From positions 15,791,956-15,855,955 of the forward strand of contig NC_051095.1 of NCBI RefSeq assembly GCF_901709675.1: a stretch of 64,000 bases of DNA, written 5' to 3'. Both the position numbers and the translations under genes were made by a program. The notes beneath the pieces were generated by a model that saw only the letters and a program-made list of their open reading frames with translations, was not told the DNA's origin and searched no databases. Origin of the DNA: Syngnathus acus (Eukaryota; Chordata; Actinopteri; Syngnathiformes; Syngnathidae). Position 1 is the stretch's first letter. Each line of letters begins with the position of its first letter. Shown here one piece after another: positions 43,641-54,500 of this stretch.

Positions 43641-44028
43641 AATACAAATCCTCCATCCATCCATTTTCTGAACCGCTTAGTCCCCACGGGGGTCGCGGGA
43701 GTGCTGGAGCCTATCCCAGCCGTCATCGGGCAGTAGGCGGGGGACACCCTGAACCGGTTGCCAGCCGATCGCAGGGCACACAGAGACAAACAACCATTTG
43801 CACTCGCACTCACACCTAGGGACAATTTGGAGTCTTCAATCGGCCTACCAAGCATGTTTTTGGGATGTGGGAGGAAACCGGAGTGCCCGGAGAAAACCCA
43901 CGCGGGCCCGGGGAGAACATGCAAACTCCACACAGGGAGGGCCGGAGGTGGAATCGAACCCGCACCCTCCTAACTGTGAGGCGGGCGTGCTACCCAGTGC
44001 GCCACCGAGCCGCCCCAATACAAATCCT
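43641..44028 (-). mobile_element. Complete tRNA-headed SINE with target-site duplication
   Basis: The 364-bp body, 43653-44016, is flanked by identical 12-bp repeats AATACAAATCCT at 43641-43652 and 44017-44028, a clear retroposition footprint. On the minus strand the element starts GGGGCGGCTCGGTGGCGCAC (box-A-like) and has GGGTTCGATTCC (box B, matching the RNA polymerase III consensus GWTCRANNC) about 60 nt in. It ends in GGATGG units. The perfect duplication and intact boxes indicate a fairly young insertion. Older copies are at 147-300 and 7499-7640. Confidence 0.85.
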
Positions 44029-47000
44029 AAATATGAAAATCGAATCAGCAAAGGTAGTATAAAACAAGATTTGACTCACTGTCAAAACGTATGGGGATGA
44101 CCGCATTTGTTTCACTGAGCTTTTCAAACTTGGGACCCTCCTGACTGCTTCGACTGAACAACCAGTGCTCCCATGCAATCACACCAGAATGTGTATGATA
44201 GAAAATGATAAGATGTATTTCTGAACGCACAGGCCCATGCTTAAATTCACCTACGACACAAGTACGGTGCATTTCATTCAACATTTCTCCTGTTAATCTT
44301 CTCAATGGTCCATGGCAAAAAAGGAAGCATATGAAAGTATTCTCATGTAGCATGCAGGAAGCTTTTTTGGGTGCCATCAACTCAACTTTTAGAGGAACAA
44401 AGAAAACTGAAACACTGTAATTTATCTCATTACTTCTAATGCTAGCAATGCCAGCCCCATTTGTTCCACGTCTGTCCTGAATCATGCACACAATGAACAC
44501 AGACGCGAAGCTACAGACTTATGATTGCCGCTGCATTGAAAAAGAAATTTGCCTTCTACGAGTATATCTATTTTTTCAGGCTGGAAAGTATTTGGACTAA
44601 ACAGAAAACACATTTCATGACAGAAACACAACCCGGATGTTTAAGTCACGATTGTCACTGTCCTCAAACATCCTCAGAAACAATCAACTAATGACTGGGT
44701 CTCTCTGCACTGCAGAGAAGTCCACTTAGCAGCATTGTGTTGAGCTCACTGGGCTCAAGCCAGGCCGCCCACAGCCACAAAATTCACCTCTGTCAAAACC
44801 TCCTAGCTCATCACCCAACTACACTCTCACACTGCTACCTTGTCTAAACAAGCTGCCCTAACATATTGATTGTGCAGAAGTGATCCTCCTAGGCAAGGCC
44901 AGCCAAAGAGCTTGATTTATCAAATGTAAGTGATGAATCACAACCATAATTGGGTCCAACGCCAACATAAATATTGATAATGAAAGAGCTAGACTTGCAT
45001 TTCTGTTAAGGGAGATGTCACCATGTTGCCAGCTGACCATTTCTATTTGGTCATGTAATGTAACCCCCACATGACATGTTACTATACTCAAATAGTCATT
45101 GCCAGCCTGGCTGCTGTGGCACACGATTGTACTGTGAGGGATCATCCAGGGCGCCACAGGAAATCTCACATAGCTTGTCCAAAAGTTATGATTGATTACA
45201 AATTCAGTACAGTTTGGCTTCAACTTATGAAATATGTAAGAGTATTTAAGTTATTCAAGAGTTAGATACTGAGTACAGATTCTGAGTGCAAAGTGGCTCC
45301 TGTGCGAATATAATGTATGATGTGACTGAGCAAAACTGGGCAACTTGACATTTGATGTAATTGCTTATCCCAAATGAACGGAGTCAACTTGCTTGAAATT
45401 TAGTAGGTACTCGACTCGACTTGCTTTTGCCACAAAAAATAGAGACTTCCTTGAAGGCTAAGAGTGGACACTTGCAAGAGTGACTTGCAAATTATATGAC
45501 TTACACCCACCGCTGGCCATAATTATTCAGTTTCCTGTTGCATCCTCACAGCAGAACGATAGCGTGTACACTATAAATGGCAGCGATGTGATCACTTTGT
45601 CCTGTAAGGTTCACCGACTGCAAATGTGTGAGAAGAAGGAACCCGTCAGCTATTTATAGCTAAATTGCACACACTCACTGAATTAGCTTTATTACTTGTG
45701 CTGAACATATGGTTTAAAGGTCTAAGAGATGCTCTAACTGCTCTCCTTTAACCTTTCACAGCAAAAAAAAACAAAAAAAAACATGTATCCATGGAGGATG
45801 AAACCAAAAAGGGTCAATGAACAGCATCTGGAAAAGACTCAAACAAATGTTTGCTTTATATCATGGGGAGCCACTTAGCGCTAAAATAAAACTTCACTTA
45901 CTCAAGTTAGAGAGACAGTCAGTGGTTCAAAAAATATATTTTCTCATATTCCAAGAAAAAAAAAAGACAAGCTTGAAGCTACTGTGAATAAGTTCACATC
46001 CCTGACAACTTGGATATTTGAACACACGTGTTTACAACTGCATTGCATTATTTACACTCAATCCATTAAGCACTTATTGCGATAAAAAGAAAAAAAGAAA
46101 TGTCCTCACTGCTTCTGCTTGACAATGCCCTGAACGTCTGACAAGCGCACTCATATAGGTAAACTTCAGGATCTCCCCTTGCAGATGCTGTGATGGTCAT
46201 GCAAGTGGAGACCCCCTTGAACCGGTCTGCTCTCTGTCACCAAATAGTTAGTATGTCCGCCAACGGTACACCAGCTCAATTGGCCAAACGCCCAGTGAGG
46301 TGCAATGTTGTCCCAAACATGTTAACTAGACTTTTTACAACAACCACTCTAGCGCCTTTTTACAACACTTGAGCACCAAGTCTTGTCTGACTTTTAAAGA
46401 ATATTTTTGCATTCTTTTGCCATTTGTTTTATTTTCATGTAAATACACAGTATGCAATAACTAAAAATGAACCAAAGCTGACAAAATTAGGGTCAGTTTC
46501 TGAGGGATTCTGTCAAAGGATTTAAGGAATCCAATATTGCACAGAAGTTTAATTGCATAAGCTACAACCTTCTGCCAATTGTAAGAGAACCTCCACCCAT
46601 CTTTACGACACAGATAAATTCATGGATAATCAAGCTTCAACAATGTGATCACTTAAAGCCCTAATATTTAAATGCTGTTGTTTAATCCAATCCGTTTATC
46701 ATTACCTTTACTTGCATGACACTAATGTGTGTTAAAATGTAAACACAACATTGTCTTTACACTTAATTTAAAAGAAATAAAATATGACAGTAAGAGTCTG
46801 AGCTCTGGAACAAACTTGCAGTAAAAGATTTATTAGCACTTATACAGACTCTAAATGTGTCTGTTTTCAAGTTGTTCTAGTTTAAAAAGATGACGGGTGT
46901 CCCACACTCTTCCTGTTTTGTATTTGGTTTCAGCTATGATTTGGCAAACTAATGGCCATTAGCAGTGACAGGCAGCTGAAGCTTTGCCGTTGTTATAGGC

Positions 47001-47503
47001 GTCCTTGCCCATGGCGTTACAATTGATTTTTGAGCAGCCTTTTCCTTTCTTTTCTTCCTTTATCTCCAACCAATTTCAAGCTTCTGCTTTTTGAAAAATC
47101 ACAACTGAATATTTTATTGAAAACATCCTAGTGCCTAAAGTCTTAATCTAATTAATGATTCTTTTTATGCTTTAGGCTATGCAATGATTTTATTTGCCTT
47201 CTTATAATGTAACACCTTGAATTGCCTTGTGTATGACTTATGTTCTGTAATTAAAGTTATATAATAAATCTAACTTAGTTTAGTTTCACATCTTACGACA
47301 CACTGAGTGATTGAAAACAAGATGAAAAAATGGAAAATATGATAGGGCTTCCACTAATTACAACTACCTACATTCATCATAATGGTGAGTAGTATCTTTA
47401 GTCATCATTTGACTTGGGCTCAACTTTCTTGACGACAAAATATCTTTGATTGTGTGGCAGATCATCAGGTGTGCCAATGGAAATGATCCATTCCCATTTT
47501 ATT

Positions 47504-47760
47504 GGTCAAGTCAATTCAATTTATCTAGCCCTTAGTAATCACAAACACATCTCAAAGGGCTTCACATGGCCACAGTTGACAATTATTCTCAACATCCCCT
47601 GATCTTAACTCCAAGGAGGGCAAGGAAAAACGTACAAAACCCCAACTGGGGAAAAATGAGAAACCTTGAGAAGGGACCGCAGATGGGATGATCCCCCTTC
47701 CAGGATGACCAGGTTGCATCAGATGCAGAGTGGGCAATATTGAACACACAATATAAAATC
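47504..47760. repeat. Interspersed repeat upstream of adra1b
   Basis: TCAAGTCAATTCAATTTATC, TCTCAAAGGGCTTCACATGG, GAGGGCAAGGAAAAAC and GAGAAACCTTGAGAAGGGAC form a known type of fish dispersed repeat. The copy is diverged. The family name and any target duplication could not be determined. Confidence 0.55.
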
Positions 47761-48439
47761 AATCCAAAGTAAAGTAATGCGGATGTCCATGGTCAAATGA
47801 ATGAAGAGCTGCAGAATGATGCTCTCAGTCATCATGACAGTGCCTGCGAGGAGGTGGTCCGCCTCAGATCTCGTCCAGGTTAAGTGGTGTGGAATACAGA
47901 CAGCCATTTTCACTTTGGGTGTCACCGAGCCCCCCTCCCCAGCCAGGTTAGACAAATAATTTATATTTATTTACTTTGTTCAGCTACAGGGCGTGTAGTG
48001 GCAGTCGGATATGTTTTAAATGTTATTCCTTCACAGCACAAGAAAACTGTGTATCTAATTTTTGTTGGTGGTGTGCTTGGAGACTTTTTTCATACTGCAC
48101 GATGGCACTTAATAAAGGGTCAACAAAGTTGAGGAATATTAAGTCTTTATTTCCGTGATAGTGTTTATGCAACGGCCCGAAACGGGTAGATACACACATG
48201 GACACAAATTACAATCCTATTGGAGGACGCGCAATGGGGGTGCGCAAATCGGGCATGGGGGGGGACTTCACTAAATAGCCTTCAAAGTCTCCTCGAACGC
48301 ACGGTGTTCTGCATCATCATCCTGTGGTGCTATGTTGGGTGAGTGGGTGACATGCTCCCCCCGGCCCCCACCGCACTTGTCCACCGAGCAGCAGGACTGC
48401 AGCAGAAGAGGAACGACGCTTCACGCGAGCATTTCAACT

Positions 48440-48529
48440 ATGCAAGTTGGGTGAGTTGCAGTGAGCCACGCCGGACATGTGAAGCCTGCTATGGAGGAGC
48501 CGTTCGGTCAAAATGAGCGTGAGCACTGA
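48440..48529 (+). promoter_or_regulatory. Cluster of three short upstream reading frames in the adra1b leader
   Basis: Within 75 nt before the adra1b start codon are three upstream AUGs: 48440-48454 (4 codons plus stop), 48477-48482 (AUG followed at once by UGA), and 48491-48529 (12 codons plus stop). The last overlaps the true start at 48513 in another frame. If all lie in the mature leader they should limit translation of the receptor. The transcription start and any leader intron are not visible here. Confidence 0.5.
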
Positions 48530-51500
48530 CAATGTCACGACTTCATGGGGAAATGAGAGCTCCGGGGGCAACCACACAGAGCCCGCCGAAGTGGAGCTCA
48601 GCCGGGCCATCCCGCTCGGCTTGGTGCTTGGGGCTTTCATCGTGTTCGCCATCGCGGGCAACATCCTCGTCATCCTCTCGGTGGTGTGCAACAGGCACCT
48701 GCGCACCCCGACCAACTACTTCATCATCAACTTGGCGATTGCCGACCTGCTGCTGGGCACCACGGTGCTGCCGGTGTCGGCCACCCTGGAGATCCTCGAC
48801 TGCTGGGTGTTCGGGAGGATCTTTTGTGACATTTGGGCGGCGGTGGACGTGCTGTGTTGCACCGCGTCCATCATGAGCCTGTGCGTCATCTCCATCGACC
48901 GCTACATCGGCGTGAGTCACCCGCTACAGTACCCGGGCATCGTGACGGAAAAGCGGGCACTGCTGGCCATGCTCGGAGTGTGGGTGTTGTCCCTGGTCAT
49001 CTCCATCGGACCCCTGCTCGGCTGGAAGCAGCCGCCTTCGCCGGACGACACCGTGTGCCTCATCACCGAAGAGCCCTTTTACGCGCTGTTCTCCTCCCTC
49101 GGCTCCTTCTACATTCCTCTGGTGGTCATTCTGGCCATGTACTGCCGGGTGTATATCGTGGCCAAACGCACCACCAAGAACTTGGAGGCCGGGGTCATGC
49201 GCGAAAGGATGAACTCCGGCGAGCTCACCTTGAGGGTCCACAAGGGCTCTCAGGTGCACGACGAGCCGGGAGCTTGCGTCGGCAAGGGCCGCGGACATCA
49301 AGCCAGAAGCTCCCTCGCGGTCAAACTGCTCAAGTTCTCTCGGGAGAAGAAGGCGGCCAAAACTTTGGGAGTTGTGGTGGGCATGTTTACACTTTGTTGG
49401 CTGCCCTTTTTCCTCGCCCTCCCCATAGGTAAGTTATTGTCGTCAAACTTGCTTGCTTGCTTTTTCTCTGCCGTTTATGCCAAGACTGCAAAAAACATAC
49501 TATAGCCTTTTTTTTCTTTGTCTTGCAGCATCCATTTTCATATCTTTATGTGTGCCTCATCGGGCAAAAATAACGTGAAACTTTTTTACGTGCATGTCTA
49601 AGTTCTTTGACGTGTGCGTGCGTGCGTGCGTGTGCGCGCGGATGTGTGCGTGCGTGAACGCGTTTTCGTTTCATAATGTGTGCGCGTGCGTGTGTGCGTG
49701 GATTTGATGGGATGAGAAAGTTTTTTGTGAGATTGATGAGGGGTTTGGGTTATGTGTGAGAGGTTGTCATAAGAAAACGTTTTGGTGAGCATGAAATTTA
49801 TTGTTGAGTGTGAGTGGTGTTGGAGTGAATGTGAGAGGGTTTTAGTAATATACTATTCGGGGGGGTGAGTGAGGACTAGCATGCAGTCATGGTGTTTTTG
49901 AGGTTTCTGTGTGTGAATGTTTTTTGTCAGAGTGATATGTTCTTTGATCAGTGTGAGCTTTACTTCTGGGTGTGAGAGTTTGTTAGAAAAGTTTGTGAGG
50001 GTGTGAGATAGGGTTTTTGGTGCAAGTGTGAGTTTTTTGCTGAGAGCGCAATGGTTTATTTTGCTGTGAATGAAAGTTTTATGTGTGGGGATGTTTTTTT
50101 TTTTAGGTGTGTGAGGTTCGCTTTGGTATATCACCACTGTTTAGTCAATGCACTGCAGCAATTTGAAATTGTTGCAATGAACAATATAATGAATACAGCT
50201 AAGAGAGTCCCTTGTCTTATTACATTCCCACTTAGCAACATTCTTCGTTCACAGGAGTTTGACAAATTTTCACGGTTTATTTAAGTCAACACTTCCAGTA
50301 CTCCTTGAGCCTTTTAGTAGCGGGAATTCAGAAAATGCAAGGAAATAACTCGGCAGTCTGCCATGTGGACTCCCACTGGTTAAATCAAACAGATGCACTT
50401 TTGAACAAAGCTCTCGGATGCTGCTGACAAATGGAGTGTCCAGAAATCTATGATCTCTAAAAGGTCTTGTAAAATATTGGACATCATTTTAAGTAGGAAT
50501 ATCTGACTATCAATCCATCCATCCTTCTCAGTCAAATGAAAGTAATGTAGGCTTCATGTTGAAAAACACAACAAATTTATGAAACTTCGTATAGCTTATA
50601 GAACAAATTTCACAAAGCTTCCCAACTGATCAACATGCCCACTGACTATAACAATTTCTTTTTTTAAATGTCCAAATGGGCTTTCCAGTTGGTGTAATTT
50701 TTGAAGTTCTCGAAAATGCATTTTACACACTTTTGTTTAACTGTAACACACAAATGTATTTCCATTACTAGTGAATATTGTTCTTCACTAAATTAAAATT
50801 CAACCAACATCAAACTTACACATTGTCCAATAATAAACTTGGTTTTAACACATTTCATTGTTTGAGATCATTTGAGCAAGAATATGTAAGACTATGAAAT
50901 GATAAATGATTCTGAAAAAAAAAATACTGTATACTGACAACTTTTGGCACTTTAGTGGCTCGGGAATCAAACAACTCAGAAATGCAACTAGAATTATAAG
51001 TTAGCAATTTAGAACATTTTATATATGAATAAATATGTTATTTTGAAACTTTCTAATTTCACATCCCAAAAGCTGAGATTTCCCAATAAACTTTATATTT
51101 ACTGTATTAAGCGTAACCGACTTTATTTGGCTAGAAATACACAGACAAGTTCCCACACTGCATCCAGGCAAACAGTAAAATATGAGAACACTGATATGGT
51201 GGACACAGGACATTTAAAGCCAATGTCAGCTCATATGCACCTTCAGTTTATTTCAATTCAATTATTTCAATTGATATTTCACTACGACCAAGTGGACATG
51301 TTAAGATCGACGACCTCCTAATATAACGTAAACTATGAGAGTTTTAATGCACTGGCTTGAGCAAATGTTTGGTTACTTGTAATGAGAACACCAAACGCCC
51401 TTCGTTCTGAGATTGACATATGCCTGCTTTGAGAGTAAGTACGTGCACAAGTAAGACATTTACTAAATTTCTTAACGCGTCATCTTATAGCTTATTGCCA

Positions 51501-54500
51501 CTTGTGTCAGTTCTAGCTATATTCACCCATTCAACAAGTACAAGTCGATGTAAATGTTTGCCAGGAGATGAATCGTGCACTCCACAAAATCAGGGTAAAA
51601 AGCATTCCAAGGCTGAAGATTATGTAAGATCAGGTCATTGACCTAATGTCGCACTGTATTATATTGGTAAATGCGCAAACTGCATCAGTGTGTGTGTGGA
51701 CAGTGAGTCTTCCTCAAGTTTGAGAAAACAGTATCCCACAGCAGGGATTGCTTCGCCGTTATTCACTGTCAGAAGCAAAAAGCAAGAGACAATTACTCGA
51801 GTTGTTATATAAAGAGGGAAGAGACTTCGCGGAGCACACAGTTAAGGAACAAGTGGGTGCTGTTTGTGTAACAAGCTGACAGACCAACTGCCAAAAAAAC
51901 ATCCGAGGGCATTTCTGGGCACCATCTCTGGCGGAGCATACTGATTCAGTGTGATGGGACATCACACAACTTGACTTCGTGACCACTTTTAACTTGCATG
52001 AAATTGAGCTTTACCAAAAAAAAAAAAAAAGAAAATGCAGCTCATTCAGCTGTTGTGGAGTTAGTGATACAGAAACGTTCCATTTCAAATAAAACTATGA
52101 AGAAAAATGGCTCAAATGTGTTTTTATATATATATATATATACACACAAGGTAGGTATGTAGGTAGATAGATTTAATGTACTGCAGACAACTCTGGTTTT
52201 TTTTTCTATTTGACTTAGCTGTTAATATAAATCTTGAACTTTTAGACACTCGAAGTTAAAAGTAGCCCATTATCAGATTTTGAATCAGTGCAATGTTTTT
52301 TACACCTACTATAAGCTGTGGCAAAATGTGTTCTGCAAATGTTAGTATTTAAAAAAAAAATAAATTTAAGGGAGTGCTATTCAAGGCAGGTTTCCTGAAA
52401 CTAGACACACCCATTTAGCCTCAAATTTTGTAATGAATACTCACAAAGCAGTCATTTGTCACGGAATGAGTGGAGCTGGGTGACCAAATGCAGCTTGGAC
52501 CAGGGTTTAATGAGGGAAAAGGTAGTTGGAAGGGAGGATGAGGGGAACAAACCAACAGAACCGGCAAACTAACATAACTTAACGGAGGCAGAGTGACAGG
52601 GGTAACCGACAGACCAAATTGCAGAGAAACTAACCAAACAGAAAGACGAGACAAAACGACGAGAAACAAGACGACAGCCGAGACTACAGACAAGAACAAT
52701 CCAAAAGGGGAGTGAGAGGCAGACAGGACTTAAATACACGACAGGTAACGAGAGGTAGGTGAGAATGATCACACCAATCATGGGCACACAGGAGGGGAGG
52801 GGCGACGCCAACAGAAACCATGGCAAACATATACACATAATAACATAAGTGTGAAGGCCTTTGCCTTCACACTAATAAAACGACCGGGGACGAGTCGTGA
52901 CATCATTGCTGTAACAAAGGCAATTAATGCTACAAAATGAGAACACGTGAAAATCTAGAAAAGCTGACTTTGTTCTAATTCACAAGAATTCAACCACTCT
53001 TTCGATCATCAAAATTCATCAAATTCACATGAAACACTGCATGGCGCAATAATCCGCGCGTTATCACTGGAAGACAAATGCATAAACAGTTTAGTTAATT
53101 CTGCCCCAGCTGGAAAAAAACCTCTACTAATAAATTGTTTTGAACATGCTTACATTTTCTTTCAATGAGCTGTGTCATACTCATTAGCGGTAGAGGAATC
53201 ATTAGTCCTCAGGGAATACATGTGTTACTTCACGGCACATCATGCCCGCAAGCTCTTTAACACCCCAAACAGGCACTAATGTCCTGTGAAAGGCTTGCAT
53301 TTAATGGTGCAAGCAGCGCGCTTCTGAATGTGACAGAAACAGTTGAACGTGTGAATCAATTTTATCTGTGCGAAAGCATTTTTAGAAGAAATATTATTTG
53401 CATCTGTGTTCGCGCGTTGCTGTGTGCACCAAGGATTATCAGAAGTGTGTCTAGGAGCAAAGCGAAAAGCTGTGTTACAAAGCAGTGGAGAGTAAAATTG
53501 GCCACGGGTCATGGGGCTGCACGCTTGATAAAACAGGTTACTGGGATGTTAAAACCAATTTTCCATAAATGTCATCATGTTGATGTTTTTGGAGAGCAGC
53601 CTAGAAGAGCAAAACGAGTTCTGTCCCTTTAGATTAGGATGGGTTATTTGTAATTAGGGCATGCTTATGAAACAGCTTCCAAGTTCAGTACAAGCAGCTT
53701 TGGATGTACAGTGCCCATTAAAACTATTCATCCTTCTTTAAACTTTTTCAAATGTCTTCTCTCACAGCTGTATGCTTTTGTGCTACTCATTGTTTACTAT
53801 GATTGTGTAGAATATCAACAGGCCCTTATTTATCATTTAATCAATGTTGGTATATGGCTGTGCCATAACAAAATATAGGAAAAGTAAAGTGCACTGTATA
53901 ATGGCCATTCTCACTGGGTCAACCAGTTCTGTCATGATGTATTGTGAAAAGAAAAAATATAGATCAATTGTACTACAAGAAGACTAATAATTATATAGGA
54001 GTGATACATCCTATAGGAAAAAGAAAAAAAGCTGAAATAAAATGGATAGAAATTTATAAAATGATTGCTTGCAGGATTACACCTTGGGCTCTATTTTCCT
54101 AGACAGTGCAGCTAGACACAAGATGGCGCGTCCTAATGTTCGTTCCAGCTGTTTAGAAAGTTCTTTCCAGAAAGTCATTCAAACTTTACGCCTGCTGGAA
54201 CGCCGTCTGGAAGCTCGCTAAGGTTTAAGGGGGTATCGCCATCTAAGAAGGCTGAGTTTGTATTCGTTATGGTAGTGGATAGGTAGCTATTTGAAGGTCT
54301 GAAGAATAATTGTTTTTTGTTGTTGATGTCTTTTTAAATGACATTTCATTGACCCTCAAGCTATCTCGAATACCCCGAGTCTGAATTTGAGAGTCACTCC
54401 ATTTGGAAGAGTGGCCAACACAGTGCAACACTCCTAAAGTTGAGCAATTTGTAAAGTCTCAAAGTTTAAATCCGTCAAAGGAATAACCCATGGGCCCTAT

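Larger units (their letters stand above)
25960..48439. other. 22-kb gene-free interval between the TIM genes and adra1b
   Basis: No frame resembling a known protein and no spliceable exon set was found on either strand. Named contents: a degenerate minisatellite (about 29560-29980), a transposon with a nested hAT element (31919-33591), a pentanucleotide repeat (36384-36456), retroposon tails (37390-37480 and 47504-47760), a LINE reverse-transcriptase remnant (about 42368-42650) and a complete SINE (43641-44028). The unnamed remainder is unique-looking AT-rich DNA. Upstream control elements of adra1b could lie here, but none can be proved from one sequence. Confidence 0.55.

Noticed and set aside
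43945-44016. A tRNA gene suggested by box A/B sequences
   Set aside because: This is the head of a SINE flanked by a 12-bp target duplication, with no proper cloverleaf or anticodon arm visible.
49429-49505. Continuation of the adra1b frame beyond TM6 to a stop at 49505
   Set aside because: A perfect GTAAGT donor at 49429 and the TM7 exon at 56852 make this intronic. It is kept only as a possible retained-intron end.
53279-53632. A 117-codon plus-strand frame in adra1b intron 1
   Set aside because: No recognisable motif and no splice signals linking it to anything. Treated as a chance frame.
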